A stretch of 5,161 nt of DNA from Candidatus Thorarchaeota archaeon (GTDB lineage: Archaea; Asgardarchaeota; Thorarchaeia; Thorarchaeales; Thorarchaeaceae), in assembly GCA_004524595.1 (NCBI GenBank), contig SDOA01000188.1:1-5161 (forward strand). The letters are read 5' to 3'. The position numbers and the translations under genes are program-made. The notes beneath the pieces are model-generated. The model ran no database searches, was not told where the DNA came from, and saw only the letters and a program-made list of their open reading frames with translations. Shown one piece after another: positions 1 to 5,059 of the stretch (positions within the stretch are counted from its first letter, which is position 1; every line of letters begins with the position of its first letter).

Positions 1-133
1 AGGTGTGTTTTTGCTCTTCAGTTCCACTCATCCCTTCAGTGATTGTCAACGAGAGATAGCCACCATACAGAGCAAGAGCAAGAGATAGAATACCAATGGC
101 CAATACAACTACAGTTGTCACAGTGACTATCAT
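1..133 (-). CDS. N-terminus of a membrane-anchored protein (partial, runs off left edge)
   Basis: This is the first 44 codons of a minus-strand gene whose remainder lies outside the window. The visible peptide begins MIVTVTTVVVLAIG, forms one hydrophobic helix of about 27 residues (roughly residues 2-29) ending near LYGGYLSL, and then turns polar (TEGMSGTEEQKH). That pattern fits a signal anchor or first transmembrane helix. I prefer the ATG at 133 because a perfect GGTGAT Shine-Dalgarno (138-143) sits 4 nt upstream. A second in-frame ATG at 139 overlaps that Shine-Dalgarno and is less likely. The gene is divergent from the M42 peptidase, with about 119 bp between starts. The family cannot be named from so short a piece. 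The coding call rests on the strong ribosome-binding site plus a plausible helix. Confidence 0.68.
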   Translation of the reverse strand, partial: MIVTVTTVVVLAIGILSLALALYGGYLSLTITEGMSGTEEQKHT

Positions 134-137
134 GGAC

Positions 138-144
138 ATCACCT
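138..144 (-). promoter_or_regulatory. Shine-Dalgarno site of the left-edge gene
   Basis: On the minus strand this reads AGGTGAT, an exact match to the core of the archaeal anti-SD complement. It lies 4 nt before the ATG at 133 and overlaps the alternative ATG at 139, so it decides the start in favour of 133. Confidence 0.6.
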
Positions 145-240
145 AGTATTTGTCAGCAAGGAAACCAACACTAAAGCATTATGTCTGAAGTGACTTATTT
201 GAGAGGTAGATGCTTAAGTGTCAATTTCACCATATAGAGA

Positions 241-245
241 GAGGT
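241..245 (+). promoter_or_regulatory. Shine-Dalgarno site of the M42 peptidase
   Basis: GAGGT lies 7 nt before the ATG at 253. An in-frame TAA at 247-249 excludes any start upstream of 253. The spacer between the two divergent starts (134-252) holds no clear TATA box; the weak candidates are CTTATTTG near 194 and CTTAAG near 213. Confidence 0.6.
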
Positions 246-252
246 ATAAGGA

Positions 253-1290
253 ATGTCAGAATACATCTTAGATCTGCTCAAGACTCTATCAGCAACACCG
301 GGACCGGTTGGCAGAGAGTATCTTGTTCAAGATGTGATGGAGAGAGAATTAGGCAACTTTTGTGATAATATTGTTCGAGACAAAATTGGTAATCTTGTTG
401 CAACAATTGAAGGTCAAGGAAAGCATTATGCGATAGTAGCACATGCCGATGAGGTTGGATTTCTTGTCAGTAGTATTGATGAGCGAGGCTTTATCCGAGC
501 CAAATGGAACACTCAAGGATACATGCCAGATTTACGATTGTTGCCTGGACAATGGGTTTTGATTCTGACTGATGAGGGTCTCATCCCGGGATGCTTTGCT
601 GTTAAGACAGCTCATATAGCAGGAACTGAAGGGAAATCTAGAATTCCAACTTATGAAGAAGTCTTCCTTGATATTGGCGCATCATCTCAGAAAGAAATAG
701 AGGAACAAGGAATTCGAATTGGAGACCCGATAATTTATGCTGCCCCTGTGGAAAAGGTAGGGCATCATGTATGTGGGAAATCCATGGATGACAGAATTGG
801 TCTTGTGATAATGATAGAACTTGCTCGTAGACTCTCTGAACTATCTCCAGAGAAACGCCCAAAAATTACTTTTGTGTCAACGGTCATGGAAGAACTAGGT
901 GCTAAGGGCGCAGCAACAATTGCCAAAGACTTAGCAGTTGACAATGTACTTGTTCTGGACATTGGTCTCGCAGATGATTATCCTGGGACGAATGATGAGG
1001 TAGGCATTGGTTTAGGGAAAGGACCAGTTGTTGTGATAAAGGATGATGCAATGCATTATGCACACGAATTTGTGAAACTCATTCTAAATAAAGCAGAAAA
1101 ATACAATCTTCCGGTACAAAGAGCAGTGTACCACAATTATCTAACTGATGGTCTCCAGTTCGCATTACAAGGCCATCTAGTAGCGGTCATTGCAATACCT
1201 TGTAGGTATACACACAGCAGCTTTGAAACCATTGATCTGAACGACGTTGAGGTGGCTTTGAAGTTACTCGAAAAGGTGCTACTTGTTTAG
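253..1290 (+). CDS. M42 family metallo-aminopeptidase (TET/deblocking aminopeptidase type)
   Basis: The product is a 345-residue cytosolic, probably zinc- or cobalt-dependent aminopeptidase. Members of peptidase family M42 remove N-terminal residues from short peptides made by the proteasome and other proteases, usually as 12-subunit TET particles. They are often misnamed 'endoglucanase/cellulase M'. All expected active-site elements are visible: AHADEVG with H64 and D66; SMDDRIG with bridging D179; VMEELGAKGA with catalytic E213 and metal ligand E214; D236 in VLDIG; and H321 in RYTHSSFE. The TDG at 298-300 matches the family's conserved TDA/TDG loop. The segment from about 72 to 165 corresponds to the inserted dimerisation/PDZ-like domain. 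Length is normal for the family and there is no signal peptide. The start is fixed by the in-frame stop just upstream. The stop overlaps that of the convergent NfeD-like gene. Exact residue preference and metal cannot be read from the sequence. Confidence 0.95.
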   Translation: MSEYILDLLKTLSATPGPVGREYLVQDVMERELGNFCDNIVRDKIGNLVATIEGQGKHYAIVAHADEVGFLVSSIDERGFIRAKWNTQGYMPDLRLLPGQWVLILTDEGLIPGCFAVKTAHIAGTEGKSRIPTYEEVFLDIGASSQKEIEEQGIRIGDPIIYAAPVEKVGHHVCGKSMDDRIGLVIMIELARRLSELSPEKRPKITFVSTVMEELGAKGAATIAKDLAVDNVLVLDIGLADDYPGTNDEVGIGLGKGPVVVIKDDAMHYAHEFVKLILNKAEKYNLPVQRAVYHNYLTDGLQFALQGHLVAVIAIPCRYTHSSFETIDLNDVEVALKLLEKVLLV

Positions 1291-1685
1291 TTTGAACTAT
1301 CATCAAAAGGTCGCACAATCAATTTCATATGTTCTCTTGACACGATGACCACCTCTGCCCCTGAGGGTATATCACCAAGATGACTTCGAGCCTCCCAGAT
1401 CTCAGCACCTACCTTAACCTTTCCTGAGTTTCTAGTCACATCATTGATAGTCCTACATCTAATGCCTTCCATATCGTACAGATAATAGGATCCGTCTTGG
1501 AGGGCATCATAAACTAATTGGTATTTTATAACTACAAAAATTGCAGCTCCAACTATGGAAACGACAATGGTGAAGGAGAGGAGTTCAGGTGCAAAATAAT
1601 AGGCCAGGACAATGAGGATAGGGACTAATAACAATTCGTCAATTGTAATCGCAATGAATTTAGCTCTTGGAGATAGTTTTACCAC
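1287..1685 (-). CDS. NfeD-like small membrane protein
   Basis: This is a 132-residue protein with two hydrophobic helices (about 15-33 and 37-54) followed by a soluble C-terminal domain (about 72-127). The C-terminal domain shows the NfeD OB-fold pattern: a Gly-rich entry (DMEGIRCRTI), then GKVKVGAEIWEARS with the characteristic Gly-Glu/Ala-x-Trp-x-Ala signature (W97), then IPSGAEVVIVSREHMKLIVRP. Short NfeD proteins are membrane partners of SPFH/stomatin proteins in bacteria and archaea and are linked to membrane-domain organisation or quality control. No SPFH gene is visible here, so the partner, if any, is elsewhere. The start is a GTG at 1685: an in-frame TGA lies ten codons upstream with no ATG between, and GGAAGTGA sits 4 nt before it. 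The gene is probably monocistronic, convergent with the peptidase and divergent from the transporter. The family call is good; the function is inferred. Confidence 0.82.
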   Translation of the reverse strand: MVKLSPRAKFIAITIDELLLVPILIVLAYYFAPELLSFTIVVSIVGAAIFVVIKYQLVYDALQDGSYYLYDMEGIRCRTINDVTRNSGKVKVGAEIWEARSHLGDIPSGAEVVIVSREHMKLIVRPFDDSSN

Positions 1686-1689
1686 GGGT

Positions 1690-1697
1690 TCACTTCC
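1690..1697 (-). promoter_or_regulatory. Shine-Dalgarno site supporting the GTG start of the NfeD-like gene
   Basis: The minus strand reads GGAAGTGA, one mismatch from GGAGGTGA, 4 nt before the GTG at 1685. It supports the non-ATG start. Confidence 0.55.
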
Positions 1698-1739
1698 AAT
1701 TGATGATCTGAGTACTCATTCGAGTGAATGAAAAAAAGG

Positions 1740-1753
1740 TTTTGTAAAAAAAG
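1740..1753 (-). promoter_or_regulatory. Candidate TATA-box promoter of the NfeD-like gene
   Basis: The minus strand reads CTTTTTTTACAAAA here. A TATA-like element at this place would put a start site roughly 25 bp downstream, near 1720, leaving a leader of about 35 nt before the GTG at 1685. The call rests on composition and position only, and A/T-rich spacer sequence gives false matches easily. Confidence 0.25.
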
Positions 1754-1763
1754 TTGATTAAAG

Positions 1764-1773
1764 CATATTATTG
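1764..1773 (+). promoter_or_regulatory. Candidate TATA-box promoter of the MFS transporter
   Basis: CATATTATTG, preceded by the A-rich ATTAAAG, lies about 39-48 bp before the TTG start. A start site about 25 bp downstream, near 1795, would leave a short leader containing the GTGAT Shine-Dalgarno at 1801-1805. The evidence is position and composition only. Confidence 0.3.
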
Positions 1774-1800
1774 AAAAGGGTGTTGATTGGTGCCATGTCA

Positions 1801-1805
1801 GTGAT
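1801..1805 (+). promoter_or_regulatory. Shine-Dalgarno site supporting the TTG start of the transporter
   Basis: GTGAT, the 3' part of the archaeal GGAGGTGAT consensus, lies 6 nt before the TTG at 1812. The next in-frame ATG (1836) has no good site and would cut into the first membrane helix. Confidence 0.45.
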
Positions 1806-1811
1806 AATTCT

Positions 1812-2939
1812 TTGAAGACAGAAGTCATCCAGATTATGGCAGGAGCTGCATTATTATCTGCAATGACGTATGTTCCACTATTGGCTAGAGAAACTCTTGG
1901 TATCTCTGAGATATATGTAACTCTTATTGTTGGAGCATATGCCTCGGCTTCATTCATAGCATCATACATTTTTGGACGAGCGGGAGATATCTATGGTAGG
2001 CGAGTTGTAATCCGTTCAGGACTATTATTGGCAACGATTAGTTTCGCATTGTTACTCCTATCTTCAAGTTTAGAAATCCTGTTCATTGTTCGACTCTCAA
2101 ATGGATTCTGTGTTGGAATGTATCCTGGAGCCTTGGCAGCTTATGCCTATGAATCCAAGATGAAAATGGGAAGATATGCAACATGGGGATCTGCAGGATG
2201 GGGAGTAGGAACGTTGTTTGCGGGATATGCTGCTACGTTCGATATCTACTATGCTTTTCTTATGTCAACAATATTTCTCGCTATTGCATTTGCATCAGCA
2301 TTGACGCTACCCAAAGCACCAAAAATGAGGATGAAGATTCCTCTATTTCCAGTTGCAACCTTCAAGCGGAATATGCCTGTATACATGTCTGTCCTTATAC
2401 GCCATAGTAGTGCTTCAGCAATCTGGACATTGTGGGCGTTATTTCTTTATGATATTGGAGGTGACCCATTCACTATCGCTATTGTCCAAGCAACAAACGC
2501 AATTTCTCAAGTGATATTCATGGTGACAATAACAGATAGAATTCAAAGTAGAAGACTCATATCAATAGGATTGATTGCATCAGTCATAACATTTGCATCT
2601 TTTCCATTTGCACAGAATATCATTCAGATATTACCTTCTCAAGTATTTTTGGGACTCTCTTGGGCGTGTCTATATGTTGGAGCTTTAAAGTACGTGACAG
2701 AAAACAATACAGATAGGTCAACTGCATCAGGACTCCTTCAGTCAATGCTTTCCCTATCAGGTGTCTTTGGACCAATCATTGCTGCTGTCATCTACTTGAT
2801 TTATCCAGCTTATGCACCTATAATGTTCTTTGCAGCATTCATGTCACTGTTATCATTTGGATTATTCTGGTTTAGCAATCACAGAAGTCCACAGACAAAT
2901 CGTGAACCTATAATAGATGAAACACCAGAACTTGTGTAG
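1812..2939 (+). CDS. Major facilitator superfamily (MFS) transporter
   Basis: This is a 375-residue integral membrane protein with twelve predicted helices in two groups of six: about 5-25, 33-53, 66-85, 87-109, 122-142, 145-166, then 190-213, 219-239, 248-267, 272-293, 305-330 and 333-354. MFS motif A is clear in the loop after helix 2 (GRAGDIYGRR, 55-64), with a decayed copy after helix 8 (TDRIQSRR, 241-248). R94 and G98 in helix 4 match motif B. The glycine-rich helix 5 (GSAGWGVGTLFAG) resembles the motif C region of drug/H+ antiporters. The tail is short, polar and cytoplasmic. It is probably a proton-coupled efflux or uptake carrier; the substrate cannot be read from the sequence. I chose TTG 1812 because it keeps helix 1 whole and has a Shine-Dalgarno. 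A few more upstream codons are open back to a TGA at 1755. The acetyltransferase follows on the same strand about 70 bp later. Confidence 0.9.
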   Translation: MKTEVIQIMAGAALLSAMTYVPLLARETLGISEIYVTLIVGAYASASFIASYIFGRAGDIYGRRVVIRSGLLLATISFALLLLSSSLEILFIVRLSNGFCVGMYPGALAAYAYESKMKMGRYATWGSAGWGVGTLFAGYAATFDIYYAFLMSTIFLAIAFASALTLPKAPKMRMKIPLFPVATFKRNMPVYMSVLIRHSSASAIWTLWALFLYDIGGDPFTIAIVQATNAISQVIFMVTITDRIQSRRLISIGLIASVITFASFPFAQNIIQILPSQVFLGLSWACLYVGALKYVTENNTDRSTASGLLQSMLSLSGVFGPIIAAVIYLIYPAYAPIMFFAAFMSLLSFGLFWFSNHRSPQTNREPIIDETPELV

Positions 2940-2960
2940 GCACATTGCGTTTTTGGATTC

Positions 2961-2969
2961 CCTAAAATG
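2961..2969 (+). promoter_or_regulatory. Possible TATA box before the acetyltransferase
   Basis: CCTAAAATG lies about 45 bp before the ATG at 3011, with a T5 run (2950-2954) just after the transporter stop. Together they could separate the two genes transcriptionally, but both signals are weak and cotranscription is equally possible. Confidence 0.2.
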
Positions 2970-2994
2970 TAGGTGCTTTTGATACTAAATTGAA

Positions 2995-2998
2995 GGAG
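2995..2998 (+). promoter_or_regulatory. Possible Shine-Dalgarno (GGAG) of the acetyltransferase
   Basis: GGAG, within GAAGGAGAC, lies 12 nt before the ATG at 3011. This is longer than the 4-7 nt spacing used by the other genes here. It also falls inside the longer reading frame from TTG 2990, so it favours the ATG only if wide spacing is tolerated. Confidence 0.4.
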
Positions 2999-3010
2999 AC
3001 AGTATACGAA

Positions 3011-3850
3011 ATGCATATCAGGAAAATGATAGATCAAGATCTTGATTTTGCGCTGCAACTGACATCTAGTGAGGGATGGTCAAGCACTCGACTGGATTTT
3101 GAAGAGCTTCTTCAATTTGATCCAGATGGTTGTTATATTGCTGAAGTTGATGGAAAACCTGTAGCGATGGTGTGTTCTTCACCCTATGATGGATTTGGAT
3201 TCATAAGCAATCTCATTGTGGATAGAGAATATAGATGTAAACAATATGGTACAATTTTAATGAATCACATAATTGATTACTTGGAAAATCGTGGAATAAG
3301 GACCCAATTACTAGATGGAGTTATCAAGGCTGTACCTCTTTATGAGCGACTTGGCTTTGTAAAGAAACATCGATCGATGCGATTGGAGGGAACTGTCAAA
3401 CCAAAAGAATCACTCTATGTTAGACATATGATCTCGAACGATTTGGAGGTCATAGATAGATTCGATACTGACTGCTTTGGTGCCCCAAGAGAGAAATTCC
3501 TTCATTCTCGCTTTAGGCATTTCCCAACCTTAGCAAAGGTTCTGGAAGTCCATGGAGAGATTATCGGATATATTATGGGAAGTGAGAGTGGAGATATTAT
3601 TCGCATTGGTCCGTGGGTCATGAGGAAGAATCTAGATTTAGCAGAAGAGTTGCTTACAGAATTTGCTATAGAAGTTGAAGAAAAGACTCTCAAAATTGGA
3701 GTAGTTGAGAATAATGTAAGGGCACTTGGTCTATTGCAAAAACACCAGTTCAAGGAAGTTGGCTATAGTTGGCGTATGCTACGGGGCATAGAGGGGGACG
3801 GGTCACTCTCAGACCATCTCTATGCAATCTGCTGTGCAGCAAGAGGATAG
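3011..3850 (+). CDS. Tandem GNAT-fold N-acetyltransferase
   Basis: This 279-residue cytosolic protein has two GNAT-like halves. Residues 1-128 are a typical acetyltransferase domain: the opening IRKMIDQDLDFALQL, then EGWS with a following D29, FDPDGCYIAEVDGKPVAMV as strands 2-3, the cofactor strand ISNLIVDREYRCKQYG, and the closing PLYERLGF (109-116). The pattern 'GW...D...dPdG...a..dG' with a second weak GNAT half (about 136-258; DCFGAPRE, GEIIGYIMG, IRIGPWV, NNVRALGLLQKHQF) matches YitH-type proteins, where the second half is Acetyltransf_18-like. They should transfer an acetyl group from acetyl-CoA to an amine; the substrate is unknown. The cofactor loop reads R75-C-K-Q78-Y-G80, where R-x-x-G-x-G is usual, so the central glycine is missing. 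I take ATG 3011 because the family normally starts at this point; TTG 2990 would add seven residues. It lies downstream of the transporter and could be cotranscribed. Confidence 0.88.
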   Translation: MHIRKMIDQDLDFALQLTSSEGWSSTRLDFEELLQFDPDGCYIAEVDGKPVAMVCSSPYDGFGFISNLIVDREYRCKQYGTILMNHIIDYLENRGIRTQLLDGVIKAVPLYERLGFVKKHRSMRLEGTVKPKESLYVRHMISNDLEVIDRFDTDCFGAPREKFLHSRFRHFPTLAKVLEVHGEIIGYIMGSESGDIIRIGPWVMRKNLDLAEELLTEFAIEVEEKTLKIGVVENNVRALGLLQKHQFKEVGYSWRMLRGIEGDGSLSDHLYAICCAARG

Positions 3851-3992
3851 ATGCACTGGTGTAGATAGTTCCTCATTGCTTTCGTTCTACTAACTTCTGA
3901 CTTACATCGACCCGAAGAAGCTTGCGAGTTATTTTAGGACAGTCAAAATGAATACTGAGATAACAAGCTAGCTACAAGTCGGAATTATTTAC

Positions 3993-4013
3993 CATAGGTC
4001 AACATAGCCTATG
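3993..4013. repeat. Inverted repeat CATAGG-N9-CCTATG (candidate operator)
   Basis: CATAGG (3993-3998) and CCTATG (4008-4013) form a perfect 6-bp dyad with a 9-bp spacer, centred about 39 bp upstream of the TATA-like box of the methyltransferase. A third CATAGG lies at 4065-4070, overlapping the Shine-Dalgarno. Centre-to-centre arm spacing is 15 bp, so a dimeric regulator is possible but unproven. Confidence 0.35.
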
Positions 4014-4036
4014 ATAATGAAAAATCATATTCGATT

Positions 4037-4047
4037 CATATTTTAAC
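4037..4047 (+). promoter_or_regulatory. Candidate TATA-box promoter of the methyltransferase
   Basis: CATATTTTAAC lies about 36-46 bp before the ATG. A start site about 25 bp downstream would fall near 4066-4070, giving a short leader that begins at or just before the Shine-Dalgarno. This is the best-placed TATA-like element in the window, though it was judged by eye only. Confidence 0.4.
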
Positions 4048-4067
4048 AGGCATGGCAAAAATATCAT

Positions 4068-4076
4068 AGGAGCGAT
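4068..4076 (+). promoter_or_regulatory. Shine-Dalgarno site of the methyltransferase
   Basis: AGGAGCGAT is close to the archaeal AGGAGGTGAT consensus and lies 6 nt before the ATG at 4083. It fixes the start. Confidence 0.65.
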
Positions 4077-4082
4077 AGTATT

Positions 4083-4892
4083 ATGGATGAACCTCATCTT
4101 AGAGCACTAAGATGTCCTGAATGCGGGAAGAAACTCAATCTTAATGGATTCTTTGTAGTGGGGGAAGAGATGATAGATGGCCAGATTACGTGTGAAAAAG
4201 GTCATCCTTGGTCTGTCACAGACGGCATTCCATCTTTGGTGTTTCCAGCAATTACCAAAGAGGATGGAAAATGGATTGCAGAATATGATGAGATAGCAGA
4301 ATCGTATGATGAGTTAGTAAAACAGTATAATGAGTGGCTAGGCATTGACTTGACAAAGGAACGTGAAAGTCTCAGCATCTTCATTCCCATAGAGGGACCC
4401 TGTAGGATTCTCGATGTTAGTATAGGTACAGCTGAAAACTTTGTTGCACTTCAAAACCGCTTTAAGAATCAGATGGGAAGATTCAATCTACATGGTTTAG
4501 ATCTCTCTACAGGTATGTTAGAAAGAGCAAAGAATAAGACTCGAGAGCAAGGTATCCACATAAGCCTGACCCATGGAAGTGTCTTCAATCTTCCTTATCA
4601 GAGCAACTTCTTTGACTTGGTCCTACACGTGGGAGGGATTAATACCTTCTCGGATATTCATGGTGCATTAGCAGAGATGCTACGTGTAGTAAGATCGGAT
4701 GGTATAGTAGTTGTCATTGATGAAGGATTATCCCCAAAGATGAGAGAAACCGAAAGAGGTAAGGAGATCATCAAAGCAAACTCTCTCTTCGGATCAAGAC
4801 CCCCGCTCCAATTCCTACCAGCAAAGGCTCGAAATGTTGAAATTAGTTATGTGATGAATGATACCTTTTACCAGATGGTCTTTACAAAATGA
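4083..4892 (+). CDS. SAM-dependent methyltransferase with N-terminal zinc-binding (Trm112/RlmA-like) segment
   Basis: This 269-residue cytosolic protein has two parts. Residues 8-54 form a small zinc-ribbon-like segment: C11-P-E-C14, then C37-x3-H41, ending WSVTDGIPSLV, the closing signature of Trm112-like domains. Residues about 65-215 are a class I Rossmann methyltransferase: an opening helix AEYDEIAESYDE, motif I RILDVSIGTAENF (108-120), motif II HGLDLSTGMLERAK (137-150) with D140 expected to hold the SAM ribose, post-motif GSVFNLPYQSNFFDLVL (165-181), and LRVVRSDGIVVVIDEG (200-215). The tail (NVEISYVMNDTFYQMVF) supplies the last strands. The methyl acceptor is unknown. The C-x2-C/C-x3-H arrangement and the length resemble the 23S rRNA methyltransferase RlmA, but a small-molecule substrate, as in UbiE-like enzymes, is equally possible. 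The usual DxGxGxG of motif I is altered to D-V-S-I-G-T-A. The gene appears to have its own promoter and a T-tract terminator about 35 bp after the stop. Confidence 0.87.
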   Translation: MDEPHLRALRCPECGKKLNLNGFFVVGEEMIDGQITCEKGHPWSVTDGIPSLVFPAITKEDGKWIAEYDEIAESYDELVKQYNEWLGIDLTKERESLSIFIPIEGPCRILDVSIGTAENFVALQNRFKNQMGRFNLHGLDLSTGMLERAKNKTREQGIHISLTHGSVFNLPYQSNFFDLVLHVGGINTFSDIHGALAEMLRVVRSDGIVVVIDEGLSPKMRETERGKEIIKANSLFGSRPPLQFLPAKARNVEISYVMNDTFYQMVFTK

Positions 4893-4926
4893 GTCTATTA
4901 TCAGAGATTCAGTTTCAAGCAGAAAA

Positions 4927-4934
4927 TTCTTTTT
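4927..4934 (+). terminator. T-tract terminator of the methyltransferase gene
   Basis: TTCTTTTT begins 35 nt after the TGA stop. Archaeal RNA polymerase ends transcription at such T-rich tracts without needing a hairpin. It abuts A7 on the same strand, so the site is two-sided. Confidence 0.45.
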
Positions 4935-4976
4935 AAAAAAAGACCCTGTGCTCACGTAGCTTCCCACGAGAGCACA
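4935..4976 (-). terminator. Hairpin plus T7 terminator for the right-edge minus-strand gene
   Basis: Arms TGTGCTC (4947-4953) and GAGCACA (4970-4976) pair over 7 bp. After an A-A mismatch (4954/4969) the stem continues for 3 bp (CGT 4955-4957 with ACG 4966-4968) around an 8-nt loop. Read on the minus strand, the stem is followed by GGGTC and then T7 (A7 on the plus strand, 4935-4941), the layout of an intrinsic terminator. The gene that would use it stops at 5056, about 80 nt upstream of the hairpin. Confidence 0.55.
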
Positions 4977-4989
4977 TCTTCTATTGTTG

Positions 4990-5034
4990 CATTGTCAAAT
5001 GTTGAAGAATCAATCAACCTTCATAGACACAATG
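4990..5034. repeat. Nested inverted repeats in the 3' region of the right-edge gene
   Basis: CATTGT (4990-4995) is complementary to ACAATG (5029-5034). Inside it, TGAAG (5003-5007) pairs with CTTCA (5019-5023), or alternatively GTTGA (5001-5005) with TCAAC (5014-5018). Each stem is short and A/T-rich, so one alone would be unremarkable. Confidence 0.35.
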
Positions 5035-5040
5035 TGAAAT

Positions 5041-5059
5041 TTGAGCCCGGTTGGCTCAA
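5041..5059. repeat. Perfect 7-bp hairpin overlapping a stop codon
   Basis: TTGAGCC (5041-5047) and GGCTCAA (5053-5059) form a perfect inverted repeat around the 5-nt loop CGGTT. The TGA stop of the minus-strand gene (5056-5058) lies inside one arm. No T-run follows directly on either strand, so it is probably not a terminator by itself. Confidence 0.55.

Larger units (their letters stand above)
3851..4082. other. Intergenic spacer before the methyltransferase
   Basis: These 232 bp hold no open reading frame of useful length on either strand and no tRNA-like fold. The first part is pyrimidine-rich (about 3869-3903, including CTTTCGTTCT) and may end the acetyltransferase transcript in the T-rich archaeal manner. 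An 8-bp palindrome AGCTAGCT is at 3968-3975. The last 90 bp carry the inverted repeat, the TATA-like box and the ribosome-binding site described separately. Confidence 0.5.

Noticed and set aside
210..365. 51-codon plus-strand ORF starting ATG at 210 with GAGAGGT upstream
   Set aside because: Its start has a fair ribosome-binding site, but it overlaps the M42 gene out of frame and its translation has no recognisable features. The M42 start at 253 has its own Shine-Dalgarno and full family support.
638..962. Antisense open frames inside the peptidase gene
   Set aside because: They lie fully opposite a well-supported M42 coding sequence, have no family resemblance and mirror its codon structure.
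1679..1969. Minus-strand open frame overlapping the transporter start and the NfeD spacer
   Set aside because: It is antisense to conserved MFS helices 1-2, covers the promoter spacer, and its peptide has no domain features.
2183..2407. Second plus-strand frame inside the transporter gene
   Set aside because: It is an out-of-frame overlap of a clear 12-helix MFS protein; the Cys-rich, low-complexity translation looks non-coding.
3502..3753. Antisense open frame within the acetyltransferase gene
   Set aside because: It is opposite the second GNAT half and has no ribosome-binding site or motif of its own.
4202..4390. Antisense open frame within the methyltransferase gene
   Set aside because: It is opposite the zinc segment and N-terminal helix of a supported gene; the Ser-rich translation is typical of a shadow frame.
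1812..4892. Transporter, acetyltransferase and methyltransferase as a resistance or natural-product cassette
   Set aside because: An efflux-type MFS beside GNAT and methyltransferase genes is suggestive, but the 232-bp spacer with its own promoter before the methyltransferase, and the lack of any biosynthetic or resistance-specific motif, give no positive support.
4935..5059. tRNA or C/D-box RNA in the hairpin-rich region
   Set aside because: There is no T-loop GGTTC motif, no cloverleaf arrangement, and no properly spaced C (RTGATGA) and D (CTGA) boxes.
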